Assembly: GCF_003663885.1 (NCBI RefSeq)
Contig: NZ_RCCE01000003.1
Span: 1 to 64,000, forward strand
DNA from: Litoreibacter meonggei
GTDB lineage: Bacteria; Pseudomonadota; Alphaproteobacteria; Rhodobacterales; Rhodobacteraceae
DNA length: 64,000 bases
Reading direction: 5' to 3'
Under the pieces are notes generated by a model, which searched no databases, was not told the origin of the DNA, and saw only the letters and a program-made list of their open reading frames with translations. This document shows, one piece after another, positions 17,691 through 26,545 of this stretch. A program made the position numbers and the translations under genes. Within the stretch, counting starts at the first letter, position 1; each line of letters begins with the position of its first letter.

Positions 17691-18179
17691 GTGTCTGACA
17701 TTGAAAATACGTTAAGCAGCTCGCAAGCGGGAACGGCAACTGCAAGCAAGGAAGTCCCCCAGATTTCCATACGCGGGGCCGACATCAGCGACGCCACGAC
17801 AGTTGCCCCATTTGTCCATGCTCTCGTGGACGAATTGTCTGGTGGTGAGACAGCTACAATGGAGGAAGTCTTTGAGATAACATCGCGCGTCGTTTCAGAC
17901 GCTGGTGTTATCGCGTTGATCGCCTTTGCGGATCACCAACCTGTCGGAGCGATGACCCTCAACGAATGCACAGCAATCTATGCAGGCGGCAAACTCGGGG
18001 AAATTTCAGAGCTATATGTCGACCCAAACCACCGATCGCACGGAATTGCCAAGCAACTGTTGGGCAGCGCTCAATCGGAGGCCAAACCGCATTCGTCAAA
18101 TGTTATTTGCTTTGGATCTTCAGGCTTTGTCGGATCCAGCAGTAGACAAGTTTCGGTGTCGCAGTCACGACTATCCTAG
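17691..18179 (+). pseudogene. C-terminally truncated GNAT acetyltransferase
   Basis: From a GTG start the frame gives about 135 residues of a GNAT protein: ISIRGADISDATTVAPFVHAL, then VGAMTLNECTAIYAGGKLGEISELYVDPNHRSHGIAKQLL, the acetyl-CoA-binding motif. After about residue 138 the family C-terminus (the W/F-Y-x-x-x-G-F end) is replaced by unrelated Ser-rich sequence running into repeat-like DNA. The active-site half is therefore incomplete and the gene is probably dead. It is the second broken acetyltransferase in a row behind the LysE exporter. Confidence 0.65.
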
Positions 18180-18513
18180 GTTGCTCGCGCACAATCTGGG
18201 GCCAAAGGAAAGAAATCCCATTTTCCGCGAGTTACTCCTTCTCCGTCCTTATGCGGTGAGTTGGGGTAGCCTAAAAACTAATGTCGGCTTCGCCGCGGGC
18301 GCGTCATCAAGTGTTTCTGCGAAAGAAAAGGCGGCTTCGAGCCCACTTCGACCAATACTGCGCTGAACACAAAAGTCGGCTTAGGGTGACAAAGAGGCCG
18401 TTGCGTGTCGTAGTCGAATTCGTTTTCCAGCTTGCTCTACAATCGTAAGTCGTTTTGACCAATTCTTTCCCGCATTGGCTCACACCCTAGCAACTGCGAA
18501 TCCGCAAGCTATT
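18180..18513. repeat. Gap with decayed intergenic repeat
   Basis: No gene seen. The stretch 18280-18390 matches the copy near 340-400: both carry GCGAAAGA, then GCTTCGAGCCCA, then GACC-AT-CTGCGCT in the same order (about 25 of 30 bases over the core by eye). The repeat directly follows the truncated acetyltransferase, so insertion or deletion at a repeat may have removed its end. Confidence 0.55.
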
Positions 18514-19674
18514 TCAAATTGCGTGCAAAGTATCCATCGCGCGAAGAGCATTCGGATTTGAGAATCCGTTGTCAAAGTATAACACTGATCGAGATGAACC
18601 ACTTAGACATCCCATGTCGTTACCCTCGCGGAGCAGGTTGGCAGGTGTTGATGTCGCGCGGGCGACTGCCTTCGACACGTCGTCCCCCGCATTGTTAATC
18701 ATGATCGAGAGTGCGCGTGGTATTTCCAAATCGGCTCCTGCGAGCGTGCCATCGGCCAAGGTCAAGCGATGATCCTTCCTGAATGCCTCGCGACCATTGA
18801 TCAAAAAACTATTGATCTGGGAACCGGCCGTAGCCATAGCGTCCGTGACGAGGAAAATCCTGTCGGACTGTGGTTTTGAAGCTAAGGCAATGCGGATGGC
18901 AGCTGGGTGGACGTGAATGCCGTCTGCGATAAGCCCCGCGTAGATGTCGCCACGTTCAAGTGTCGCGCCGACCAAGCCGGGCTCGCGGTTTCCCAATTGG
19001 CTCATGGCGTTGAATAAATGCGTCACGCACCGAGCGCCTGCATCAAATGCGGCGTGGCATGTGTCGCGGTCTGCGTCCGTATGGCCCAGCGAAACGATGA
19101 TGCCCGCCTCAGCCATTGATCTGATCTGTGCCAGCGTCGTGTTCTCTGGCGCAACGGTTACCATGACATTTGGCAAGCGCTCTGCTGCATACAATATCAG
19201 CGATAAGTCCTCGTCAGCCATGGCGCGGATCAACTTTGGATCGTGCGCCCCTTTGCGCGCGACAGACAGGTGCGGACCTTCCAGGTGGATGCCCACGATG
19301 CCGCTGATCCTCTCCGCAATTGCCTGCTCGACCGCATCAATCGCGGCTCGTGTGCGGTCAGGCGTGTCAGTGATCAATGTGGGTAGCAAAGCTTGTGTCC
19401 CGGTCGTCGCATGGGCGCCGGCAATGGTGCGCAGGGCGTCCACAGATTGATCGTCGTTGAACATGACGCCACCACCGCCATTGACCTGCAAATCGACAAA
19501 TCCGGGGGTGATCACGCCCCCGTTCAGTTTTTGCGTCGGGCAGCCTGACGGAAGACTGTCAATCGCCTGAACGCTAAAGCGGCCGTCACCGTCGACCACA
19601 AGCGCATGATTTTCATGGAGCACTTGCCCGTCATGAATCTGCGCTCCGACATAGGCTTTGGTCATGTCGCTCAT
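18514..19674 (-). CDS. nagA: N-acetylglucosamine-6-phosphate deacetylase
   Basis: A 386-residue amidohydrolase with the NagA motif order: PGFVDLQVNGGGG near 56-68, GIHLEGPHLS near 127, SLGHTDAD near 194, THLFNAMSQL near 216, ADGIHVHP near 249 and LVTDAMATAG near 274 (catalytic Asp). It removes the acetyl group from GlcNAc-6-P to give GlcN-6-P in the cytoplasm. Its ATG overlaps the stop of the SIS deaminase gene (ATGA), and it is the last gene of the leftward four-gene operon of the amino-sugar locus. Confidence 0.95.
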   Translation of the reverse strand: MSDMTKAYVGAQIHDGQVLHENHALVVDGDGRFSVQAIDSLPSGCPTQKLNGGVITPGFVDLQVNGGGGVMFNDDQSVDALRTIAGAHATTGTQALLPTLITDTPDRTRAAIDAVEQAIAERISGIVGIHLEGPHLSVARKGAHDPKLIRAMADEDLSLILYAAERLPNVMVTVAPENTTLAQIRSMAEAGIIVSLGHTDADRDTCHAAFDAGARCVTHLFNAMSQLGNREPGLVGATLERGDIYAGLIADGIHVHPAAIRIALASKPQSDRIFLVTDAMATAGSQINSFLINGREAFRKDHRLTLADGTLAGADLEIPRALSIMINNAGDDVSKAVARATSTPANLLREGNDMGCLSGSSRSVLYFDNGFSNPNALRAMDTLHAI

Positions 19675-20702
19675 ACCGTTTCGGTCACTTTCTTGAGATG
19701 CCGAGGCGCGTCCGGGTTAATGCCGCGCGATGCGGCTGTGCGCTCGACCATGGCGTAGAAGCTTGCGATGAGCGAGATCGGATCGGTCAGCGCATGACCC
19801 GTCCGCGTCACGGGCAACGCATTAGCTTGCCGCACTTTGTCGCTCGTCGCAAAAACCGTAGCCCCTTTTGCGGCGATCTCGTCTGCAACACTGGCCAATG
19901 CATCTTCAGCCTCATCACCTGACGCAAGGGCGATGACAGGAAAGCCGCTGTCCACAATGGAGACAGGGCCGTGCAGCACTTCTGCGGAAGAGTAGGATTC
20001 AGCGTGGATTTGACAGGTCTCTTTGAATTTCAGCGCGGCTTCATTCGATATGGCATAGGCTGGACCTCGGCCCAGACAGAAAATCGAATTGCGCGACCCG
20101 AGTGCGGCGCGGGCGTCCGGCCAGTCAATATTGACCGCCTCTTCCAGCTTGCTGGGCAGATCATGGATGGCGGCCCGCAATGCCTCGTCTTCCGCCCATT
20201 CCGCCAGAAGCCAAATGCCGGATACTGTTGAGTTCACGAATGTTTTTGTCGCGGCGACACTGAGTTCTTCGCCAGCGTGCAAATTCAGCGTGTGATCCGC
20301 CACCTGCGCCAAGGGGCTATCTGGGTGGTTTGTCATCGCAATCGACAATGCGCCGCCATTTCGCGCCATCCGTGCCATTTCAACGATGTCGGGGCTTTTG
20401 CCGGATTGAGACACCGACAGGCAGACGCTGCCATCCAGATTGAGTTTGCGGCCATAGATCGACGCAATAGATGGCCCGATTGACGCAATAGGTGTCCCGG
20501 TCAGCAGCTCGGACGCGTATTTAAGATAGGTGGCGACATGATCCGACGAGCCGCGCGCGACGGTCACCATGTAGCTGGGAGTACGGGCGCGCATTGCATC
20601 GGCGGCACGGCGGATGTCGTCGCCACCTTTGTGCAGCAGGCGGTCCACAGCAACGGGTATTTCAAGCACCTCGCGGCGCATCTGTGTTTGAGATGTGATC
20701 AT
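19671..20702 (-). CDS. SIS-domain glucosamine-6-phosphate deaminase (NagB-II type)
   Basis: A 343-residue protein with two SIS domains, equivalent to the isomerase half of GlmS without the glutaminase half. Seen: VTVARGSSDHVATYLKY near 44-60, CLSVSQSGKSPDIVEM near 92, KFKETCQIHAESYSSAEVLHGP near 220 and the C-terminal PRHLKKVTETV. Proteins of this layout next to nagA deaminate GlcN-6-P to fructose-6-P (NagB-II), replacing classical NagB. I chose ATG 20702, which has an AGGAC site and does not overlap the upstream gene, over a Met at 20726. Confidence 0.88.
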   Translation of the reverse strand: MITSQTQMRREVLEIPVAVDRLLHKGGDDIRRAADAMRARTPSYMVTVARGSSDHVATYLKYASELLTGTPIASIGPSIASIYGRKLNLDGSVCLSVSQSGKSPDIVEMARMARNGGALSIAMTNHPDSPLAQVADHTLNLHAGEELSVAATKTFVNSTVSGIWLLAEWAEDEALRAAIHDLPSKLEEAVNIDWPDARAALGSRNSIFCLGRGPAYAISNEAALKFKETCQIHAESYSSAEVLHGPVSIVDSGFPVIALASGDEAEDALASVADEIAAKGATVFATSDKVRQANALPVTRTGHALTDPISLIASFYAMVERTAASRGINPDAPRHLKKVTETV

Positions 20703-20712
20703 TTTGGCAGTC

Positions 20713-21471
20713 CTATTCTTTGGCAAGGCGCAGCTCGGCTACGAAGTTGTAGGCGTCTCCGCGATATATGGATTGTGTGAACTCGACCGTGCGTCCGTCG
20801 GCCAGATACGAGGTGCGTTCGATCCGCAGCCCGGCTTTTCCCGGCGCGACATCCAGCAATGCCGCATTGTCTTCTTCGAGATTGATTGCAGAGATTTTTT
20901 GCAAAGCCCGAACCGGTCTGAACCCAGCCTGTCCAAGGACTTCATACAACGACGTCTCAACCAGAAGCGGATTGGGCAGCATTTCGGTTGAAAGTGACGC
21001 GCGCTCGATGGCCATGGGCTTGCCATCCGCTGTTCTGAGCCGTGCGATGCGCGATACGGAATCGTCAGGTGACAGGGCAAGGGCAAGAACCTCGTCCGGC
21101 GACGGCATGTAAACACCGCGCTCAAGCCAGACACTTGTTGAGGACATACCCCGCCTGGACATGTCTTCGCTGAAAGATGTCAGGCGCGACAACGATTGTT
21201 CAATCTGTGGTGCGTGTGAGGCCACAAATGACCCAGACCCCTGCTTTTGGATGATGATCCCGTCCCTAGCGAGGGCCTGTATGGCCTTGCGTACAGTGAC
21301 GCGGGACAACTCAGTTATTGACGCTATCTCACGCTCAGGCGGCAACGGGCTCCCCGCTTTCAGAAGCCCTTGATCAACGCCCTCTGTTAGCCTTTCGCGC
21401 AATTGGACATAACGCGGCCCACCATCAGATTGCAGCCACTTATCTGGCGTCAAGAAGGCGGCTATTGTCAT
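20713..21471 (-). CDS. GntR/HutC family regulator of amino-sugar use (NagR-like)
   Basis: A 252-residue protein with an N-terminal GntR winged helix (YVQLRERLTEGVDQGLLKAGSPLPPEREIASI ... TVRKAIQALARDGIIIQKQGSGSFV). A UTRA ligand domain runs from about 95, with the family stretch SRIARLRTADGKPMAIERASL and the late VEFTQSIYRGDAYNFVAEL. HutC-type regulators in such loci sense GlcNAc-6-P or GlcN-6-P. Its ATG overlaps the kinase stop by one base (TGATG). It is expected to act on the divergent promoter at 22365-22516. Confidence 0.9.
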   Translation of the reverse strand: MTIAAFLTPDKWLQSDGGPRYVQLRERLTEGVDQGLLKAGSPLPPEREIASITELSRVTVRKAIQALARDGIIIQKQGSGSFVASHAPQIEQSLSRLTSFSEDMSRRGMSSTSVWLERGVYMPSPDEVLALALSPDDSVSRIARLRTADGKPMAIERASLSTEMLPNPLLVETSLYEVLGQAGFRPVRALQKISAINLEEDNAALLDVAPGKAGLRIERTSYLADGRTVEFTQSIYRGDAYNFVAELRLAKE

Positions 21472-22364
21472 CAGTTGCTCTCCAGCTGGTTGACCAAATT
21501 TGATCTGGCAAGTTGAAACGCGCCGTCGAGCGCGCTGCCGCGTGACTCAATGCGACCTGACAGAAACTCTGCTGCTAGATAGTCCGCGTAATGTGGCCCA
21601 ACGCCGCCAGACAGACAGAGCGTATCACCGGGCAGAAATCCAAGTCTTGTGAGGCAGCGCATCAGATGATCCGCGCCCTTTTTCATTATGGATTGCCCCC
21701 ACGGGTCCAACGCCTGCGCACCTGCAATAATTTCGGGCGCTAGAGTGCCGAAGTCGCCGGGCTTGGCCGCCATGCTGAAGGCGACAATGGCGTTGGGATC
21801 ATCGTCAAATTTCGAAAGTAGCGCGCGTGTAAGACGGGTATGATCAGTAAGGCCGTCATGGCACAGCATGACCTGCTCTAAGGCCGCGCGACCGAGCCAT
21901 GCGCCTGACGCCTGATCCGCCACGGCGAACCCCCATCCGCCAACATAAGTGAAAGTGCCGGACGTGCTGGCGGCTGCTATTGTTCCGGTTCCAACAGATA
22001 GCAGGTAGCCATCTTGGCCGCCCAATGCGCCGGTTACCGCGGTAGGTCGGTCATCGGTCACAGTCATCGACCCGTAGGGCAAGCCAGACACGACTTGCGC
22101 GTTTTCTATTGGTCCCAACACTCCTGCAACACCGATATGCGCCGCGGCTTTGCTCAATTCAGCCCGCGGAATGCCGGCGCGCTCTGCGGCAGCCTCAACT
22201 GTGGACGTGATGTTTTTGATCGAAAGCGCAAAATCAGAAGCCACGTTGGCGCGCCCGCCTTCAGCCCGCGCAAGCACACCGTCATTAGGCGTTCCAATGG
22301 CTGCGCGGCATCCTGTGCCGCCGCCATCCACGCCGATAATGAGTGTGCGCCCTGAATCAGTCAT
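21471..22364 (-). CDS. BadF/BadG-type amino-sugar kinase (GlcNAc/MurNAc kinase)
   Basis: A 297-residue kinase of the ASKHA fold. The phosphate-1 loop is IIGVDGGGTGCRAAI at 9-23, the phosphate-2 region LLSVGTGTIAAA near 120, the GGWGFAVADQASGAWLGRAAL stretch typical of BadF-type GlcNAc kinases, and the adenosine loop LCLSGGVGPHYADYL near 249. It would phosphorylate an imported amino sugar at O-6. Clostridial MurK, a member of this family, accepts both MurNAc and GlcNAc. With murQ divergent from it, dual specificity is a reasonable inference. First gene of the leftward operon. Confidence 0.85.
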   Translation of the reverse strand: MTDSGRTLIIGVDGGGTGCRAAIGTPNDGVLARAEGGRANVASDFALSIKNITSTVEAAAERAGIPRAELSKAAAHIGVAGVLGPIENAQVVSGLPYGSMTVTDDRPTAVTGALGGQDGYLLSVGTGTIAAASTSGTFTYVGGWGFAVADQASGAWLGRAALEQVMLCHDGLTDHTRLTRALLSKFDDDPNAIVAFSMAAKPGDFGTLAPEIIAGAQALDPWGQSIMKKGADHLMRCLTRLGFLPGDTLCLSGGVGPHYADYLAAEFLSGRIESRGSALDGAFQLARSNLVNQLESN

Positions 22365-22367
22365 ACG

Positions 22368-22494
22368 ATACCTTTATAATACCTATTTTATGAAAGATAG
22401 ACCAAATAGCACTATTAGTGGTTATTGGCATTATTTTTTCGGCCAAATTATGGCGATTAAAGAAAATGGTAGACAATAGGTATTTAAAAGGTAT
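22368..22494. promoter_or_regulatory. Divergent kinase/murQ promoter with paired inverted 20-bp repeats
   Basis: ATACCTTTATAATACCTATT at 22368-22387 recurs as its reverse complement at 22475-22494 with two mismatches, so each copy faces its own gene. Each contains TACCT twice, 11 bp apart. The left copy covers the ribosome-site region of the kinase gene. They are good candidates for binding of the GntR protein, though the half-site order is not the classical HutC palindrome. Confidence 0.6.
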
Positions 22495-22516
22495 TAGTTT
22501 AGACAGGGAGAATCTG

Positions 22517-23410
22517 ATGCTGCTGCCAACGACAGAAAAAATATCAGCAAGACAGCCTATCGATGAGCTTTCATCGGTCGATGCGGTGTTTGCGTTGCTG
22601 GAAGGCCAGCAGGCTGCGATCAGTTCGATTCACGCGGCGGCGGCGGATATTGATCGGGGTGCAGAAGTTATGGCGTCGGCGATACGCTCCGGGTGCTGCC
22701 TGACATATGCAGCGGCTGGCAGTTCGGGGTTGATGGCATTGGCGGACGCCTGCGAGCTGTCAGGAACATTTGGTATTCCAGCCCGCGCGGTGCGCATCCA
22801 TATGGCAGGCGGGGTGCCTGCCGACGGGTACATGCCGGGCGACACAGAAGACGACGCTGGGTCGGCAGAAATCGCAGTCCGCGACGTGAAGTCTGGCGAC
22901 GCCGTTATCGTGCTGAGCGCAAGCGGGACGACACCTTATGCTTTAGCCGTCGCAAAATTGGCAAAGGCCAAGGGCGGCACCGTCGTCGCTATCGCGAACA
23001 ATCCCGCAACCCCGCTTCTAGAGACCGCAGACGTGTCCATCTGCCTTGAAACACCACCCGAAGTGATCGCAGGATCAACCCGGCTGGGCGCGGGAACAGC
23101 GCAAAAAGCCGCGCTCAACTTGATGTCATCGTTGATGGGTGTGAAGCTGGGTCATGTCTATCAGGGCATGATGGTCAATGTAGTGGCCGACAATGCCAAG
23201 TTGGTGAAGCGGGCGACGGGTATCGTGTCTCATATCTCGGAAGTTTCGATGCAAGCCGCCGAAACGGCCTTGAATGCCGCAAGCGGCAATCCAAAAGTCG
23301 CCGTTTTGCTCGCCAAAGGCTGCTCTGCGTCGCAGGCGCAAGACTTGCTGGCTGCACATGACGGGCATCTTGGCCCTTGTTTGCAGTCACTTAAAACAAA
23401 CCAAAACTAG
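22517..23410 (+). CDS. murQ: N-acetylmuramic acid 6-phosphate etherase
   Basis: A 297-residue SIS-domain lyase with the MurQ landmarks: LPTTEKISARQPIDELS at the start, LTYAAAGSSGLMALADACELSGTFG near 62-86, AGGVPADGYMPGDTEDDA near 97, VIVLSASGTTPYALAVAKLAK near 133 and STRLGAGTAQKAALNLMSSLMG near 181. It cleaves the lactyl ether of MurNAc-6-P to give GlcNAc-6-P and D-lactate. I start it at ATG 22517 (GGGAG 6 bp upstream); an earlier Met at 22418 would run through the operator repeats. It leads the rightward operon with a sugar ABC importer. Confidence 0.93.
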   Translation: MLLPTTEKISARQPIDELSSVDAVFALLEGQQAAISSIHAAAADIDRGAEVMASAIRSGCCLTYAAAGSSGLMALADACELSGTFGIPARAVRIHMAGGVPADGYMPGDTEDDAGSAEIAVRDVKSGDAVIVLSASGTTPYALAVAKLAKAKGGTVVAIANNPATPLLETADVSICLETPPEVIAGSTRLGAGTAQKAALNLMSSLMGVKLGHVYQGMMVNVVADNAKLVKRATGIVSHISEVSMQAAETALNAASGNPKVAVLLAKGCSASQAQDLLAAHDGHLGPCLQSLKTNQN

Positions 23411-23432
23411 ATCGTTAAATAGGGAGAAGACC

Positions 23433-24686
23433 ATGAAGAAGACCACACTAATCGGAGCCATGCTGGCCACGACGATGATCGCAGGCACAGCCTCGGCGCA
23501 GGACGTAACGCTGACCATTGAGAGCTGGCGCAACGACGACCTGGCAATCTGGCAGGATAAAATTATTCCTGCCTTTGAGGCCGCGCATGACGGCATCAAG
23601 CTGAAATTCACACCGTCCGCACCTGCGGAATACAACGCGGTGTTGAACTCGAAACTGGATGCGGGCTCTGCTGGTGACATCATCACGTGCCGCCCGTTTG
23701 ACGCCTCGCAGGCCTTGTTTGAAGCGGGCCATTTGGCCGATATAAGCGACATCGAAGGCATGGCGAATTTCTCGCCCGTCTCGAAGTCTGGCTGGAGCAC
23801 CGATGACGCGGCCACTCAGTACTGCGTGCCAATGGCCAGCGTGATCCACGGCTTCATCTACAACAAAGATGCGTTCGCCGAAGTCGGCGTCGAAGTTCCA
23901 AAGACCGAAGCCGAGTTCTTTGCGGTCTTGGACAAGATCAAAGAAGACGGCAATTACACCCCGATGGCGATGGGCACCAACGACCAGTGGGAAGCCGCCA
24001 CAATGGGCTACAACAACATCGGTCCAAACTACTGGAAGGGTGAAGAGGGCCGTTTGGCGCTGATCGCAGGCGACCAGAAGCTGACCGATGAAGCATGGGT
24101 TGCCCCATATCGCCAGCTTGCCAAATGGGCGCCATATCTGGGCGATGGGTATGAGGCGCAAACTTACCCTGATAGCCAAAACATCTTCACCTTGGGCCGC
24201 GCGGCGATCTATCCGGCTGGTTCTTGGGAAGTCTCCGGCTTCAACGGGTTGGCCGATTTCGAGATGGGCGCGTTTTACCCACCTGTGCAAAACGCTGGCG
24301 ACACTTGCTATATCTCGGACCACACCGACATCGGTATTGGCATGAACGCCGCCACGCCGAATGCAGAAGCCGCGAAAACCTTCCTGAACTGGGTTGGCTC
24401 GTCCGAATTCGCTACGATCTTTGCGAACGCGCTGCCGGGCTTCTTCCCGCTATCCTCCGCGCCAGTCACGCTTGAAGACCCGCTTGCGCAAGAGTTCATC
24501 TCTTGGCGGGGTGAATGCGAAAGCTCGATCCGGTCAACCTACCAGATCCTGTCGCGCGGCACACCGAACCTTGAGAACGACACATGGAACGCATCCGTGG
24601 CCGTGATCAAAGGCGAGGAAAGCCCGGAAGATGCAGGCAAGCGTCTGCAAGAAGGTCTTGCCAGCTGGTACGAACCACAGAAGTAA
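23433..24686 (+). CDS. Carbohydrate ABC transporter solute-binding protein (amino-sugar locus)
   Basis: A 417-residue protein with a signal peptide ending at TASAQ near residue 23, then a cluster-B, MalE-like sugar-binding fold: VTLTIESWRNDDLAIWQDKIIPAFE, a YNAVLNSKLDAGSAGDIITC segment, and a late AAIYPAGSWEVSGF strand. It captures the sugar in the periplasm for the two permeases downstream. AGGGAG precedes the ATG 22 bp after murQ. Location between murQ and an amino-sugar catabolic set implies MurNAc, GlcNAc or a peptidoglycan disaccharide as ligand; sequence alone does not settle which. Confidence 0.9.
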   Translation: MKKTTLIGAMLATTMIAGTASAQDVTLTIESWRNDDLAIWQDKIIPAFEAAHDGIKLKFTPSAPAEYNAVLNSKLDAGSAGDIITCRPFDASQALFEAGHLADISDIEGMANFSPVSKSGWSTDDAATQYCVPMASVIHGFIYNKDAFAEVGVEVPKTEAEFFAVLDKIKEDGNYTPMAMGTNDQWEAATMGYNNIGPNYWKGEEGRLALIAGDQKLTDEAWVAPYRQLAKWAPYLGDGYEAQTYPDSQNIFTLGRAAIYPAGSWEVSGFNGLADFEMGAFYPPVQNAGDTCYISDHTDIGIGMNAATPNAEAAKTFLNWVGSSEFATIFANALPGFFPLSSAPVTLEDPLAQEFISWRGECESSIRSTYQILSRGTPNLENDTWNASVAVIKGEESPEDAGKRLQEGLASWYEPQK

Positions 24687-24705
24687 CCAAACCTCCCAAA
24701 AACTC

Positions 24706-24732
24706 GAGTGGCGCCCTCTTAGGGCGACACTC
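24706..24732 (+). terminator. Intercistronic hairpin after the amino-sugar binding protein
   Basis: A 12-bp stem with one mismatch (GAGTGGCGCCCT at 24706-24717 and AGGGCGACACTC at 24721-24732) lies between binding-protein and permease genes. No long T-tract follows. Such hairpins commonly cause partial termination or protect the upstream mRNA, so that the binding protein exceeds the permeases. Confidence 0.6.
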
Positions 24733-24768
24733 CCCCTCATTCACCCCGTTTAGCGGTAGGATTTCCTG

Positions 24769-25695
24769 ATGCCCGATCTCCAGACAAAACCAAAGTTCAG
24801 ATGGTACATTGTCGTTTTTCTTGCACCTGCGGTGCTCGTTTACACAGCGGTAATGATTTACCCCTTGTTCAACACCTTGCGCCTGTCGTTGTTCACTGAG
24901 ATCGGTCAAGAGCGTGTTTTCGTAGGCCTGCAAAACTTCCGCACCCTATTCGGGGACACCGTGTGGTCCACCCAGTTCTGGAACGCATTGGGCAACAATT
25001 TCTGGTTCTTTATCGTGCACATGCTGGTGCAAAACCCCATCGGCGTCGCGCTGGCCGCGATCCTGAGCCATCCAAAGCTGCGCTTTGCCAGCTTCTATCG
25101 GTCTGCAATTTTCATCCCGACGATCCTGAGCTTCGTCATCGTGGGTTTCGCGTGGAAACTGATCCTGTCGCCGATCTGGGGCATTGCGCCCGGGATGTTG
25201 GACGCGGTCGGCTTGAAATCCCTTTACGCGCCGTGGCTGGGCAAGGAAGCATACGCGCTGACCGCCCTCTCACTGGTATCAGTCTGGCAATTTGTCGGCA
25301 TCCCGATGATGCTGATTTACGCCGCGCTTTTGTCTATCCCGGACGAAATTCTTGAGGCTGCCGAGGTTGAAGGCATCACTGGTTTCGCGGCGTTTTGGAA
25401 GATCAAACTGCCGCTGATCCTGCCATCTATTGGCATCATCTCGATCCTGACTTTCGTGGCGAACTTCAACGCGTTCGACCTGATCTATGCCGCGCAAGGG
25501 GCGCTGGCGGGCCCGGACTTCTCGACCGATATTCTGGGGACGTTCATGTACCGGACCTTCTTCGGCTTCCAATTGCAACTTGGCGATCCGCATATGGGCT
25601 CCACCATCGCGTCGGCCATGTTCGCCATCATCCTCGTCGGTGTGTGTCTGTACCTCTTTGGTATCCAGTCACGCATGCGCCGCTATCAGTTCTGA
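24769..25695 (+). CDS. Sugar ABC transporter permease, MalF/UgpA type
   Basis: A 308-residue membrane protein with about six helices. Helix 1 (IVVFLAPAVLVYTAVMIYPLF) is near 12-33, and the EAA loop that docks the ATPase is EAAEVEGITGFAAFWKIKLPLILPS near 198-222. Near the end lies the typical RTFFGFQLQLGDPHMGSTIASAMF. It forms one half of the membrane channel with the next gene. Confidence 0.92.
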   Translation: MPDLQTKPKFRWYIVVFLAPAVLVYTAVMIYPLFNTLRLSLFTEIGQERVFVGLQNFRTLFGDTVWSTQFWNALGNNFWFFIVHMLVQNPIGVALAAILSHPKLRFASFYRSAIFIPTILSFVIVGFAWKLILSPIWGIAPGMLDAVGLKSLYAPWLGKEAYALTALSLVSVWQFVGIPMMLIYAALLSIPDEILEAAEVEGITGFAAFWKIKLPLILPSIGIISILTFVANFNAFDLIYAAQGALAGPDFSTDILGTFMYRTFFGFQLQLGDPHMGSTIASAMFAIILVGVCLYLFGIQSRMRRYQF

Positions 25696-25705
25696 GGAGA
25701 AGGAC

Positions 25706-26545
25706 ATGAACTCTGCACGTCAAAACCCTTTCAGCACATACGCTGCCCACGGCGCGCTGATCCTCTACACCCTGATCGCGTTGTTTCCGGTTTTCGTGAT
25801 CGTAATCAACAGCTTCAAGACCCGCAAAGCCATTTTCCGCGAGCCCTTGGCGATGCCCAATTCTGACAGCTTTTCGTTGATCGGATACGAGACTGTGCTC
25901 AAGCAGGGGGACTTCTTCCTCTACTTCCAGAACTCGATGATCGTCACCGTGGGGTCATTGTTTTTCATCTTGTTGTTCGGAGCAATGGCGGCCTTCGCGC
26001 TGGCTGAATACCGCTTCAAAGGCAACATGATCATGGGGCTGTATCTGGCCCTCGGCATCATGATCCCGATCCGGATCGGCACCGTCGCCATTCTGGAAAT
26101 GATGGTGCAGACGGGTTTGGTGAACACCCTCTGGGCGCTGATCCTCGTCTATACGGCGCAGGGCCTGCCTCTGGCGGTGTTCATCCTGAGCGAGTTCATG
26201 CGGCAGGTCAGTGATGACCTGAAAAACGCGGGCCGCATTGACGGCTTGTCCGAGTACCGCATCTTCTTCCGTCTCGTCCTGCCACTTGTGCGGCCTGCAA
26301 TGGCGACGGTTGCGGTGTTCAATATGATCCCAATCTGGAACGACCTTTGGTTCCCGCTGATCCTTGCCCCCGCCGAAGAGGTCAAAACCCTGACCCTTGG
26401 CAGCCAAGTGTTCATCGGTCAGTTCGTCACCGATTGGAACGCAGTCCTGTCTGCATTGTCGCTGGCGATCTTGCCGGTAATGGCGCTCTACGTCATCTTC
26501 TCGCGCCAACTGATCCGCGGCATCACCTCTGGTGCAGTCAAATGA
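25706..26545 (+). CDS. Sugar ABC transporter permease, MalG/UgpE type
   Basis: A 279-residue permease with six predicted helices. The EAA-type loop is DDLKNAGRIDGLSEYRIFFRLVLPLVRPA near 170-198, and the closing motif [15 protein letters not shown] is the usual MalG-family C-terminus. GAGGAGAAGGAC precedes ATG 25706, 10 bp after the previous stop. Its last codons overlap the oxidoreductase start (ATGA), so that enzyme is co-translated with the transporter. Confidence 0.92.
   Translation: MNSARQNPFSTYAAHGALILYTLIALFPVFVIVINSFKTRKAIFREPLAMPNSDSFSLIGYETVLKQGDFFLYFQNSMIVTVGSLFFILLFGAMAAFALAEYRFKGNMIMGLYLALGIMIPIRIGTVAILEMMVQTGLVNTLWALILVYTAQGLPLAVFILSEFMRQVSDDLKNAGRIDGLSEYRIFFRLVLPLVRPAMATVAVFNMIPIWNDLWFPLILAPAEEVKTLTLGSQVFIGQFVTDWNAVLSALSLAILPVMALYVIFSRQLIRGITSGAVK

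Noticed and set aside
23448-24323. 291-codon open frame antisense to the amino-sugar binding protein
   Set aside because: Shadow of a real gene; no recognisable domain.
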